Shown here: positions 1 through 10,824 of the stretch, one piece after another | Position numbering within the stretch: the first letter of the stretch is position 1 | Layout of the letters: the number at the start of each line of letters is the position of its first letter | DNA from: DATKDF01 sp963752045 | GTDB lineage: Bacteria > Acidobacteriota > Vicinamibacteria > Vicinamibacterales > SCN-69-37 | DNA: 64,000 nucleotides | Direction: 5' to 3' | NCBI GenBank assembly: GCA_963752045.1 | Contig: CAVVWN010000014.1 | Location: 620,001 to 684,000, forward strand | Notes under the pieces: model-generated | What the model was told of the DNA's origin: nothing | Database searches by the model: none | What the model saw: only the letters and a program-made list of their open reading frames with translations | Position numbers and translations under genes: made by a program

Positions 1-1
1 G

Positions 2-2272
<2,271 letters not shown>

Positions 2273-2333
2273 AGTTGGACATATATACTGATCGGGCTTC
2301 CCGAGTAGGCGAATCGATGGCAAGGACGTCTCG

Positions 2334-3446
2334 ATGAACCGGTTCGCGGCCTTCGTCTTCGGCGCCACCTGCGCGCTCGGCGCGGCCTGTTCGTCCGAGC
2401 CGCCGCCACGTCAGTCGGCGGACATCCTGGCCGAAGTGCTCGCCGAGGCCAGCGAGCGCAACACGGCCGGGCCGATCGTCTCGGCTTCGCTCGGCTCATT
2501 GCCGGCCACGTTCACCGGCGTCCTGCCGTGTTCGGACTGTCCCGGCGTGCGCCTGCACGTGAACCTCTTTGGGAACCGCGCATTCCTCATTCGTACCACC
2601 GAGGTTGGCGCGAGCAGTCGTCCGAGTGACGACATGGGCGTGTGGACGCTCGGGTCGGATCGCCGGACGCTGACCCTCCGGGGCCGGAGGCAGCCCGTCG
2701 TGCAGTTCGTGATCAAGGACGACCGCCGCCTGCGCCAACTCGACGCCTCTGGCCGGGAGATCGGCGACGACGACGCGCACGATCTCGTGCGGGCCGATGT
2801 CTTCACGCCATTCGAAGCAACCGTGTCGCTGCAGGGGCTCTTCACGCACGTGGCGGGCGCGGCGGCTTTTACCGAATGTCTGACCGGGCAGCAATGGCCG
2901 GTGGCCGCCGAGTCGGCCAGCGCCGAGCTCGAGCGCGCCTACCTTGACGCGCAGCCGGCTCCAGATGCGGAACTGCTCGTCGACGTCGAAGGCCGGCTGA
3001 TGATGCGGCCGCCAACCGACGGCACCGGTCTTCGCGAGATGATCGTGGTCGATCGGGTCATCGGCGCCTGGCCGAACCGCACGTGCGGCATGCGCCTGGC
3101 CGTGGCGTCGCTCCACGACACGTCCTGGAAGCTCACGCACCTTGGCAGGGAAGCCGTCGACACGACCGGCCTGCCGCTCGAGCCATTCCTCGAGCTGCGC
3201 GCCGGTCGTGCCGAATTCTCGGCCTCGGACGGGTGCAACCGCGTGGTGGGCCGCTACGAGCAGGACGGCAGCCGGCTGACGTTCGCCATCGGTGCCGTGA
3301 CCCGAATCGGCTGCCCGGACGGCAGCCGCGTCTCGCGTGTGTTTTCCGACGCACTCGGCGCCACGCGATCCTGGAACATCACCGACGTCCAGCTCGAGCT
3401 CGTCGACGAACGCGGCCGCGTCGTCGCGCGCTTCGTCTCGCAGTAA
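2334..3446 (+). CDS. NlpE-like / META (HslJ-like) domain fusion lipoprotein
   Basis: Predicted periplasmic lipoprotein of 370 residues. A signal peptide with lipobox-like LGAAC ends near residue 20. Residues 55-140 resemble the NlpE N-terminal domain, including the GVLPCSDCPG motif with a CxxC pair. Residues 260-370 form a META/HslJ-type domain with the family signature ASDGCNRVVGRYE. In enterobacteria NlpE senses lipoprotein and surface stress and HslJ is a heat-inducible lipoprotein; here both types are in one chain, so an envelope-stress role is inference. The start has an AAGGA box seven bases upstream. It stands alone between metH and a peptidase gene. Confidence 0.8.
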   Translation: MNRFAAFVFGATCALGAACSSEPPPRQSADILAEVLAEASERNTAGPIVSASLGSLPATFTGVLPCSDCPGVRLHVNLFGNRAFLIRTTEVGASSRPSDDMGVWTLGSDRRTLTLRGRRQPVVQFVIKDDRRLRQLDASGREIGDDDAHDLVRADVFTPFEATVSLQGLFTHVAGAAAFTECLTGQQWPVAAESASAELERAYLDAQPAPDAELLVDVEGRLMMRPPTDGTGLREMIVVDRVIGAWPNRTCGMRLAVASLHDTSWKLTHLGREAVDTTGLPLEPFLELRAGRAEFSASDGCNRVVGRYEQDGSRLTFAIGAVTRIGCPDGSRVSRVFSDALGATRSWNITDVQLELVDERGRVVARFVSQ

Positions 3447-3488
3447 CCGAGCGGTGCCGGCGGCAGCAAACGGCTCTAGACTGACGGC

Positions 3489-4976
3489 ATGACCTGCAAC
3501 AGTGCCGTCAGGCTCGTCGCCAGCTTCACCCTCACGTTGTTTCTGCTGACTGGAGGGCCAGGCCCCGAGGCCCGGCCGGGGCCGGCCGGCGCCGGCCAGG
3601 ACGCCCGGCAGTCGGCGCTGGCGTCGATTGACGCGCGATCCGACGACTACGCACGGCTCGCCCGGGAGATCTGGGACCTGGCCGAGGTCGGCTATCAGGA
3701 GACGGAAAGCTCGAAGCTGCTCCAGGCCGAACTCTCCGCAGCCGGTTTCGAGGTCGAATCCGGCGTGGCGGGCATGCCGACGGCATTCGTGGCGACGTTC
3801 GGCAGCGGCAAACCGGTGATTGGCATCCTGGCGGAGTTCGACGCGCTGCCGGGCATCACGCAGAGCGACGCGCCGGAGCGCACGCCTGTCGATCACAAAG
3901 CGGCCGGGCACGCCTGCGGACATCATCTGTTCGGCACCGGGTCGATGGCCGCGGCCATTGCGGTGAAGGCGTGGCTGCAGGCCACCGGTCGGCCGGGGAC
4001 GATCCGCCTGTACGGCACGCCGGCCGAGGAGGGCGGCGCCGGCAAGGTCTACATGGTGCGCGAGGGCCTCTTCAGCGACGTCGATGTCGTGCTGCACTGG
4101 CACGCAGGCGACCGCAACGACGCCAGTCCGGGTTCATCGCTGGCCAACAAGTCGGCGAAGTTCCGTTTCCGCGGCGTCTCGGCGCACGCGGCGGCCGCGC
4201 CCGAGCGCGGGCGCTCGGCTCTCGACGGCGTGGAGGCCATGAACCACATGGTCAACCTGATGCGGGAGCACGTGCCGGAGGATACCCGCATTCACTACGT
4301 CATCACGAGCGGTGGTTCGGCACCGAACGTGATTCCCGACTTCGCCGAAGTTTTCTACTACGTGCGTCATCCCGACCCCGAAGAGGTGCAGGCGCTCTTC
4401 GACCGGGTCGTCAAGGCGTCCGAGGGCGCCGCCATGGGAACCGGCACGACCGTCGAGCACGAAGTGATTCACGGCATCTACGCGCTGCTGCCGAACGACG
4501 CGCTGGCGCGCGTGATGGATCGCAACCTGCGCGCCGTTGGCGGCGTGACCTACACGGCCGCTGAACGGGCCTTCGCCGCGAAGGTTCGCGAATCGCTCGC
4601 CGCCGACGCGCCGCCGCTCGACATGGCGGCTGCGATCGAGCCATACGGCATCAAGGAGGCGGGGGGTTCGACCGACGTCGCCGACGTGAGCTGGGTGGTC
4701 CCTACCACGGGCCTACGCACGGCCACCTGGGTGCCAGGCACGGCCGCGCACTCGTGGCAGGCGATTGCGGCCGGCGGCATGAGCATCGGCACCAAGGGCA
4801 TGCTCGTCGCCGCGAAGACCCTGACGCTCACCGCCATCGACCTGCTGTCGAATCCGGAGACGTTGTCGGCGGCAGCCGACGAGTACCGGACGCGCGTCGG
4901 CCCGGATTTCACCTACGTGCCGCTCGTCGGCAACCGGCCGCCTCCGCTCGACTACCGCGGTGGAGGAGTGCGGTGA
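3489..4976 (+). CDS. Secreted M20-family amidohydrolase (AbgB-like)
   Basis: A 495-residue metal-dependent amidohydrolase of the M20D type, the family of p-aminobenzoyl-glutamate and N-acyl amino acid hydrolases. An N-terminal hydrophobic signal (about residues 8-22) suggests export. Visible metal-ligand segments are GHACGHHLFGTG near residue 140, the EEGGAG segment with the catalytic glutamate near residue 180, and HWHAGD near residue 202; the dimerisation domain follows with SAHAAAAPERGRSALDG. The ATG lies six bases after TAGACT with no Shine-Dalgarno, as in several genes here, so a leaderless transcript is likely. The exact substrate cannot be told from sequence. The next gene has its own promoter-like box. 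Confidence 0.88.
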   Translation: MTCNSAVRLVASFTLTLFLLTGGPGPEARPGPAGAGQDARQSALASIDARSDDYARLAREIWDLAEVGYQETESSKLLQAELSAAGFEVESGVAGMPTAFVATFGSGKPVIGILAEFDALPGITQSDAPERTPVDHKAAGHACGHHLFGTGSMAAAIAVKAWLQATGRPGTIRLYGTPAEEGGAGKVYMVREGLFSDVDVVLHWHAGDRNDASPGSSLANKSAKFRFRGVSAHAAAAPERGRSALDGVEAMNHMVNLMREHVPEDTRIHYVITSGGSAPNVIPDFAEVFYYVRHPDPEEVQALFDRVVKASEGAAMGTGTTVEHEVIHGIYALLPNDALARVMDRNLRAVGGVTYTAAERAFAAKVRESLAADAPPLDMAAAIEPYGIKEAGGSTDVADVSWVVPTTGLRTATWVPGTAAHSWQAIAAGGMSIGTKGMLVAAKTLTLTAIDLLSNPETLSAAADEYRTRVGPDFTYVPLVGNRPPPLDYRGGGVR

Positions 4977-5020
4977 TGCCGCGATGACTGGCGGTCCCTT
5001 CGGGCGTAGAATGCCCGAAC

Positions 5021-6466
5021 ATGACTCCCAGAATCATCGGCCCGGTCCTGGCGTTCACCCTTGCGCTCTCGGTGGCGCCGCTCGCCCAGCAGCGTGAGGC
5101 GTACGACTACTGGCGCGTCCAGCGCCAGATGATCCAGCGCGGCCAGCAGGCCATCTTCATGTGCAATGGCCTGTTCACCTCGAACCGGACCATCGACCAG
5201 GTCTTTGCCCAGGAGCTCGCGTTCCTGCGCGAGCCTGTCGGCACGCCGGCCGGCGGCGACTACGTGGTCGATCGCGCCCGCCGCGCCGTGGCCATCGGGA
5301 AAGACGACGGTGTGCCGGTGATGCGGGCGGCGTTCCGCGAGGGAATCGGCTGCGTGATCCTCGCACCGGACCAGACGTTCGATGACATCGCGGGCCTGCC
5401 GCAGCTCTCGACGCCTCCGCTGCCTGACGACCCCGCGCGGACGCCGTGGCCCGACGGCGACCTCGTGCCCGACCGGCCACTTCCGGCAAGCGTGGATGCG
5501 GCCGCGCTTCAGGCAGCATCGGACTGGACGTTTACCCGCGAGTCGCCGGAGCAGGTCACGCTCAGTCTCGTCATCGTGCATCGAGGACAGATCATCCACG
5601 AGCGCTACGCGCCCGGCGTGAACGTAGCCACGCGCACGCGCACCTGGTCCACGGCGAAGAGCATCGCGGCCACGCTCATCGGCATGCTGGTCGACCAGGG
5701 CAAGCTCGGCCTCGATGATCCGCTCGGGTTCGAGTGGCTGCCCCGCGGCCGGGGGCAGGTGAGCGACCCGAGGTCGGCGATCACGCTGCGGAACGTCCTC
5801 AACATGTCGAGCGGTCTCGAGACCGTGGACAACGGCGGGCTCGAATACGCGACGGGCAGCGGGATGGCCTACTGGGCTGGCGCCAGTTCAGTTGACGGCG
5901 CGCGCAACCGCGGCCTGATACGGAAGCCAGGTGCGAGCTGGGACTACGAGAACTACGACACGCTCCTCGCGGTCTACGCGATGAAGCGGGCTATTGGCGA
6001 CGCGCAGGCGTACCTGGAGTTCCCTCGCACGGCGCTCTTCGACCGCATCGGCATGCGCAACACGCTCGCGAGCACCGATCGGTTCGGCGATTTCATCTTC
6101 AGCAGCCAGGTCTACACGAATGCGCGCGACCTGGCCCGGCTCGGCCTGCTGTATCTCGGCGGCGGCGTGTGGAACGGCGAGCGGTTGCTCTCACAGCAGT
6201 GGATTGACTTCGTACGCACGCCCGCGCCGGCCACGGCCGACCGCGGCAACCAGTACGGCGGCCACTGGTGGCTCGTGCCCGACACGCGCACCGACGTGCC
6301 GAAGGACGCCTACTCGACCGCCGGAAACCGCGGGCAGTACGCCGTCGTCGTGCCGTCGCACGACCTGGTCATCGTCCGCCGCGGCCTCGACTACGGACGG
6401 CAGGGCTTCAACCAGTGGGATCTGGTGCGCGAGGTGCTGAAGGCGATTCAGCCCGTCGGACGTTGA
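5021..6466 (+). CDS. Secreted serine hydrolase of the class C beta-lactamase / EstB type
   Basis: A 481-residue exported serine hydrolase of the beta-lactamase-related (PF00144-like) family, which includes esterases and DD-peptidases. A signal peptide ends near residue 23. An additional region of about 150 residues precedes the catalytic domain. The nucleophile motif is STAK with Ser210 and Lys213, and the tyrosine motif lies in WDYENYDT near residue 310. The C-terminal HxG-like motif is not obvious; AGNRGQ near residue 430 occupies its place. A TAGAAT box lies eight bases before the ATG inside a small CGGGC/GCCCG inverted repeat. True beta-lactamase activity is unlikely from context; esterase or peptidase is the better guess. 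Confidence 0.82.
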   Translation: MTPRIIGPVLAFTLALSVAPLAQQREAYDYWRVQRQMIQRGQQAIFMCNGLFTSNRTIDQVFAQELAFLREPVGTPAGGDYVVDRARRAVAIGKDDGVPVMRAAFREGIGCVILAPDQTFDDIAGLPQLSTPPLPDDPARTPWPDGDLVPDRPLPASVDAAALQAASDWTFTRESPEQVTLSLVIVHRGQIIHERYAPGVNVATRTRTWSTAKSIAATLIGMLVDQGKLGLDDPLGFEWLPRGRGQVSDPRSAITLRNVLNMSSGLETVDNGGLEYATGSGMAYWAGASSVDGARNRGLIRKPGASWDYENYDTLLAVYAMKRAIGDAQAYLEFPRTALFDRIGMRNTLASTDRFGDFIFSSQVYTNARDLARLGLLYLGGGVWNGERLLSQQWIDFVRTPAPATADRGNQYGGHWWLVPDTRTDVPKDAYSTAGNRGQYAVVVPSHDLVIVRRGLDYGRQGFNQWDLVREVLKAIQPVGR

Positions 6467-6494
6467 TCTCTCAGGCCGTTCGCACCAGATGGTG

Positions 6495-6528
6495 TATGTC
6501 GACATATATGCTAGCATCAGCATATATG
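6495..6528. promoter_or_regulatory. Palindromic operator of the toxin-antitoxin operon
   Basis: Two palindromes overlap the start of the antitoxin gene. TATGTCGACATA at 6495-6506 is a perfect 12-base palindrome. It is followed by the inverted repeat CATATATGCT (6503-6512) and AGCATATATG (6519-6528), ten bases per arm with a six-base spacer; the second arm contains the ATG. Ribbon-helix-helix antitoxins bind such paired sites to repress their own operon, so autoregulation is a well-grounded inference. Confidence 0.75.
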
Positions 6529-6759
6529 AAGCGAACGACCATCTACCTGGAGGCCGATCTCGAGCTCCCGCTCAAACGGGAGGCCCGCCGACAGAAGCGC
6601 CCGATGGCCGACCTGGTTCGTGACGCGATCCGCCGGTATCTCGGCGAGTCGCCCAGGCCGCGACCGCCAGGCGCCGGCGCGTTCTCATCGGGTGGGAGCC
6701 GGACGGCGAGCGACGTGGATGCGGCACTGACCGAGACCGGCTTTGGCGAGACCGACTAG
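6526..6759 (+). CDS. Ribbon-helix-helix antitoxin (VapB-like)
   Basis: A 77-residue antitoxin. The N-terminus MKRTTIYLEADLELPLKREA is a typical ribbon-helix-helix DNA-binding strand and first helix, followed by RRQKRPMADLVRDAIRRYL. The C-terminal 35 residues are Gly/Pro/Ser rich and probably become ordered only on the toxin. An in-frame open reading frame extends upstream, but the ATG at 6526 gives the exact family N-terminus and lies inside the palindromic operator. The stop codon overlaps the toxin start by one base (TAGTG), showing translational coupling. Confidence 0.9.
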   Translation: MKRTTIYLEADLELPLKREARRQKRPMADLVRDAIRRYLGESPRPRPPGAGAFSSGGSRTASDVDAALTETGFGETD

Positions 6760-7166
6760 TGTCGGTCCTGCTCGATACCGGCATCCTCTACGCCTACTAC
6801 GACAGACGCGACGCGTGGCATCGACGCGCGGTGGCGCTCGTCGGCGCGGAGACTGGCGAACTGATTGTCCCTGCGCCCGTCATTCCCGAGGTCGATCATC
6901 TGCTCGGCTGGCGACTCGGGTCGAAGGCCCAGCGCGTCTTCTACGGCAGCCTGGCCGATGGCGACTACGTCGTCGCGGATCTCCCGCACGACCGCTACGG
7001 CCGTGTTCGAGAACTCGTCGAGCGGTTCGGGGATCTCGACCTGGGCTTTGTCGATGCTGCCATCACCGCGATTGCCGAGCACCTCGGCGTCCGGCGGATC
7101 GGCACCACGGATCGGCGCCACTTCGATCCGCTGGCAGCCGCGCTGTCGCTCGAGCTGTTGCCCTGA
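6759..7166 (+). CDS. PIN-domain ribonuclease toxin (VapC-like)
   Basis: A 135-residue PIN-domain protein, the toxin partner of the preceding antitoxin. PIN toxins are Mg-dependent RNases that cut tRNA or rRNA. The acidic active-site residues are visible: Asp6 in VLLDTG, a glutamate in PEVDHLL near residue 45, Asp in DLGFVDAAI near residue 98 and Asp in GTTDRRHF near residue 119. Translation starts at a GTG overlapping the antitoxin stop. The TGA stop forms the first bases of the dispersed repeat that follows. All key residues are present, so the pair is probably functional. Confidence 0.92.
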   Translation: MSVLLDTGILYAYYDRRDAWHRRAVALVGAETGELIVPAPVIPEVDHLLGWRLGSKAQRVFYGSLADGDYVVADLPHDRYGRVRELVERFGDLDLGFVDAAITAIAEHLGVRRIGTTDRRHFDPLAAALSLELLP

Positions 7167-7529
7167 TTCCAGTTGAGCACGTCGCGTGCCCCGACGCCCG
7201 CACACGACGAACAGGACCGTGGTGTACCGGACGCTAGGGCCAGGGGACCGTGGAGACGTGGAGCCCGTGGAGGTGCGCCTCCGCCGCGTGTCGTCCACCG
7301 GTCGCCGTGGCCCCGTCGGGGCCGACCGGGCGCCGACGAGCCGCCCCGTCCTGCGCCGGCCCCCCCCGGACTCGGCGGCTCATCGGCGCCCGGCCGGCCC
7401 CGACGTCAGCGGCCGGAGGCCGCGCGAGCGCCGCTCGCGGCCACGGCGACCAAACGCTGCTGCGGCTTGTGGTCGCCAGAGGCTCTCCATGCACTCCACG
7501 TTCTCAACGGTGGCCTTTTCGTAGCAGGA
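7165..7529. repeat. Dispersed intergenic element, long copy
   Basis: This about 365-base sequence fills the gap between the PIN toxin and the permease and matches the sequence at 14298-14577 over most of its length. Both begin with GATTCCAGTTGAGCACGTCG, pass through a GTGGAG-rich left part (7248-7273), and end with a CTCCA-rich right part and GGCCTTTTCGTAGCAG. This copy carries about 85 extra GC-rich bases near 7316-7405. No protein-coding frame is shared between the copies, so it looks like a non-autonomous element or structured RNA/DNA repeat rather than a gene. Confidence 0.75.
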
Positions 7530-7549
7530 TCGTTCAGCCAGTCCGCCGG

Positions 7550-10057
7550 CTATTCGTACCGCAGCGCCGTCATCGGATCGACACGCGAGGCACGAAACGC
7601 CGGTATGTAACCGGCGAGGAGCGCGACGGCGACGAGTCCGGCGGCCGAGAGGCCGAGCGCCGTCGGGTCGTAGCCCTGGATGTCGAACAGGAGCGACTGG
7701 GCGGCCGTGCCGATGAGCACCGCGAGGCCAATCCCGACTACGATGCCGATGGCGACGATCCACGCCACCTGGCGCATGACCAGGCCCCGCAGCCGGCCCG
7801 GCCCTGCGCCGAGCGCCATCCGCAGGCCGAACTCGCGCGTCCGCTGGCTGACCGTGTAGGCCAGCACACCGTAAAGACCGATCGCCGCCAGCACGGTGGC
7901 AAGCATCGCGAAGGCAGAAGACAGGGTGCTCAGCATCCGATCGAGAAACACATTCTCGCGAATCTGTTGCGGCAGCGTCCGCAGGTCTTCAACCGGCAGC
8001 GTGGCGTCGATGTGCCGCAGGGTAGTCCGCACCGTGCCGAGGAACGCCTCCGGATCGGTGCGCGTGCGCACGTAGAACGACATCGACGTGGCGCGCGGCT
8101 GTTGCCGCCATGGCAGCATGAACACCGGCGGGACTTCCTGCTTGACGTCGGCGTACTTCGAATCCTGCACGAGGCCCACGATCTCGATGTTGAGCTCCCA
8201 GTCGTTGCCGCCCGCCGACATGAGTTTGCCAACGGCCTCGCGGCCGAGATTGAACTTTCGCGCAAACGCCTCGTTGACCACCGCGACGCGCGGCGCGCCT
8301 TCCGTGTCGCTCCCGGTGAACTCGCGACCGGAGATGAGCGGGATCCCGAGCGTGCTGAGGTAGTCCGGGCCAATCGCGTTGAAGCGGGAATTGTTGTCGA
8401 CGTCCGGGCCGGTCGCATATCCCTGCACCCGCACGTCGTTGCCCCAGTTGCTGCCCGAGACGAGCGGCACGAGTGACGACGACACGCTGGCCACACCAGG
8501 CAGCGCGCCGAGTTCCGCCTCCACCTGATCGAAGAGCGCCTGCACGCGCTCCACCGGGTACCCGTTGCGCTGCGGCGACAGGCGGAACACGACCACGTCG
8601 TCGACGTTGCCGAACCCAAGGTCCACGCGGCTCACGTTCACCAGACTCTTGAGGAACAGCCCGGCCGCGCCAAGAAGCGTCATGGCCAGCACGATCTGCG
8701 CGGTGGCCAGGATCTTCCGGAACCGCTGCGCCGACCGCGCACCCGACGGTTGGCCCGACTGGCTCTTGAGGATCGACAGCAGGTCCGGACGGCTGGCGTG
8801 CAACGCCGGGAACAGGCCGAACAGCACGCCAGTGCCGATGCTGAGCGCCGCGGTGAAGAGCAGGACGGTGCCGTCGATGCTGAACGGCAGGCTTCCCGAG
8901 GCCTCGGCCGGCAGCATCGAGAGAATGACTTTCAGCGTGCCGTTGGCGACGACGATGCCCAGGAGGCCGCCAAGGCCAGCCGTCAGGCACGCTTCGGTCA
9001 GCAGTTGCGCAACGAGCCTGCCGCGGCTCGCGCCGATCGACAGGCGCACCGCCATCTCGCCCGATCGAGTCGCCGACCGCGCAAGGAGCAGGTTCGCCAC
9101 GTTCGCGCACGCGATGACGAGCACGCAGACCGTGACCACGAGCAGGAACTGCAGCGGCGTGGACGCCTCGTCGTAGAGCTGGCTCTGGCCGTGCGAGCCG
9201 GGCTCGACGAGGATCTCCTTGGCCCGGAACCGTTCCATCGTCGCATCGCTCATGCCCGTCTGGAGCGGCGCCTCGACCTCGTTGATGACAGAGGTGTAGT
9301 ACGCATTGAGGCCCGTCGATGCCTGATCGATCGACACCCCGGGCTTCAGGCGGCCGAACAGATACACCCAGTAGTTCTGCCGTCGGTCCATCTGCTGCGG
9401 TGTGACACCCGATTCGAGCATCGTCCGCATCGTGATTGGCGCGTAGACGTGCGGCCTGGTGCCGACGGTCGTGCCGTCGAATCCTTCCGGCGCCACGCCG
9501 ACGACGGTCATCGACTGCCCGTTGACGATGATCGTCCGGTTGAGCACCGCGGGGTTCCGATCGAAGTGCGTGGTCCAGAAGAAGTGGCCCAGCACGACGA
9601 CAGGCGTCTCTCCGTACGACGCGTCGTCGGACGGACCGATCAGGCGTCCGAGCGCCGGGCGCACGCCGAGCGTCGGGAAGTAGCCTCCGGACACGAGCAT
9701 GCCTTCGCCGGTCATCGTCTGGTCGTCGAACGCCAGGTTGACGCCGAAGGACCGGTGCGCAGCCAGACCGGACAGCACGGTCTGCTCGCGTTCGAGGTCG
9801 CGGAACATCGCGTAGCTGAAGACCACGTCGCAGTCGCCGGCCTGGCTGCAGGACTGCGAGCCCGGTTTCGGCCCCGGCGCCGAGAGATTCACCAGCTGTC
9901 CGGGATCGGACACGGGGAGGGCCCTCAGCAGGATCGTGTTGAACATCGAGAAGATGGCGGCGTTCGCGCCGATTCCGAGGCCGAGCGAGAGCACCGCGAC
10001 GACGGTGACGAACGGGGCCCGGAAGAGTGACCGCAGCGCGAGCTTCACATTCGGCAT
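7550..10057 (-). CDS. ADOP-type MacB-like ABC permease
   Basis: An 835-residue membrane protein of the acidobacterial duplicated orphan permease type: two FtsX-like permease halves, each with a MacB periplasmic core domain. The N-terminal half starts MPNVKLALRSLFRAPF and has a transmembrane helix at residues 20-45, then a periplasmic domain to about residue 280. Three helices follow near 290-420, and the pattern repeats with YGVLAYTVSQRTREFGLRMA near residue 720. No ATPase gene is adjacent, as is usual for the type. An upstream in-frame start at 10249 exists, but the ATG at 10057 gives the family N-terminus. It is divergent from osmC. The cargo is unknown; macrolide or peptide export by analogy with MacB is only inference. 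Confidence 0.88.
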   Translation of the reverse strand: MPNVKLALRSLFRAPFVTVVAVLSLGLGIGANAAIFSMFNTILLRALPVSDPGQLVNLSAPGPKPGSQSCSQAGDCDVVFSYAMFRDLEREQTVLSGLAAHRSFGVNLAFDDQTMTGEGMLVSGGYFPTLGVRPALGRLIGPSDDASYGETPVVVLGHFFWTTHFDRNPAVLNRTIIVNGQSMTVVGVAPEGFDGTTVGTRPHVYAPITMRTMLESGVTPQQMDRRQNYWVYLFGRLKPGVSIDQASTGLNAYYTSVINEVEAPLQTGMSDATMERFRAKEILVEPGSHGQSQLYDEASTPLQFLLVVTVCVLVIACANVANLLLARSATRSGEMAVRLSIGASRGRLVAQLLTEACLTAGLGGLLGIVVANGTLKVILSMLPAEASGSLPFSIDGTVLLFTAALSIGTGVLFGLFPALHASRPDLLSILKSQSGQPSGARSAQRFRKILATAQIVLAMTLLGAAGLFLKSLVNVSRVDLGFGNVDDVVVFRLSPQRNGYPVERVQALFDQVEAELGALPGVASVSSSLVPLVSGSNWGNDVRVQGYATGPDVDNNSRFNAIGPDYLSTLGIPLISGREFTGSDTEGAPRVAVVNEAFARKFNLGREAVGKLMSAGGNDWELNIEIVGLVQDSKYADVKQEVPPVFMLPWRQQPRATSMSFYVRTRTDPEAFLGTVRTTLRHIDATLPVEDLRTLPQQIRENVFLDRMLSTLSSAFAMLATVLAAIGLYGVLAYTVSQRTREFGLRMALGAGPGRLRGLVMRQVAWIVAIGIVVGIGLAVLIGTAAQSLLFDIQGYDPTALGLSAAGLVAVALLAGYIPAFRASRVDPMTALRYE

Positions 10058-10172
10058 GACGTCCAATAGGACGTGATTGCGCCCGGTTTCGTTGCGGTGG
10101 CGGGATTGGCCCGCAGGTGTCGTTAACCCTCTTGAAGGCCGGCACGAGACAGCCGGCCAGGGGAGGGACACG

Positions 10173-10751
10173 ATGCACGCTACCGAAACCAAGCGCGAGC
10201 CGGTGCCGATGAACGGCGTCGACACGCCCACGCTGTTTGCCACGATCAATGCCGTTGCCGGTCAGCCCGAGCTGGCCAGGTTCACGTTCCGCGCCAGCCA
10301 GACCTGGAAGCAGGGCACGCACAGCCAGGGCCGGTTCGAGAAATTCTTCGGCGCCGGCACCGAACACACCCACGCGAACGACGTGGTCTACGACTTCGAT
10401 CACCCGGCCGTGCTCGTCGGCAAGGACAACGGCCCGACGCCGGTCGAGATGCTACTCATCTCGCTCGCTGGCTGCATCATGGCTGGTATCGCCAATATCG
10501 CCGCCGCGCGGGGCGTGACGCTCTCGTCGGTGACCTCGAAGATCGAAGGCGACATCGATCTGCAGGGCATCCTCGGGATCTCGAAAGACGTCCGGAACGG
10601 CTATCAGGGCGTCCGCTTGAGCTTCGACATCAAGGGCGATGCGCCGGCCGAGAAGCTCCGAAAGATCGTCGACCAGGGCGTAGCTCGCTCGGCCGTCTAC
10701 GACGTGCTGACGAACGGCGTGCCGGTGACGATCGACGTGAGCGCCGGCTAG
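10173..10751 (+). CDS. OsmC-family protein
   Basis: A 192-residue cytoplasmic OsmC/Ohr-fold protein. The family reduces organic hydroperoxides with two cysteines. The peroxidatic cysteine is visible in LISLAGCIMAGIA, but the second conserved cysteine position reads ARSAVYDVLTNG and has no cysteine. The protein may therefore work by another thiol route or have another function. The ATG at 10173 follows a GGGGAGGG ribosome binding site and is preferred over an upstream in-frame start. A hairpin follows the stop and two flavin enzymes lie downstream on the same strand. Confidence 0.85.
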   Translation: MHATETKREPVPMNGVDTPTLFATINAVAGQPELARFTFRASQTWKQGTHSQGRFEKFFGAGTEHTHANDVVYDFDHPAVLVGKDNGPTPVEMLLISLAGCIMAGIANIAAARGVTLSSVTSKIEGDIDLQGILGISKDVRNGYQGVRLSFDIKGDAPAEKLRKIVDQGVARSAVYDVLTNGVPVTIDVSAG

Positions 10752-10763
10752 TGTGCGCGGGCA

Positions 10764-10796
10764 CTGGGCTCTCTGCGCTGGACGCCGAGAGCCCAG
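10764..10796 (+). terminator. Hairpin between osmC-like and flavin monooxygenase genes
   Basis: A perfect ten-base inverted repeat, CTGGGCTCTC and GAGAGCCCAG, with a 13-base loop lies 12 bases after the OsmC stop codon. There is no T-run, so it may be a Rho-dependent or transcript-end hairpin, or one of the REP-like elements of this genome. Confidence 0.45.
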
Positions 10797-10824
10797 GGCC
10801 GGGGGCCTGACGGAGAACGAACTC

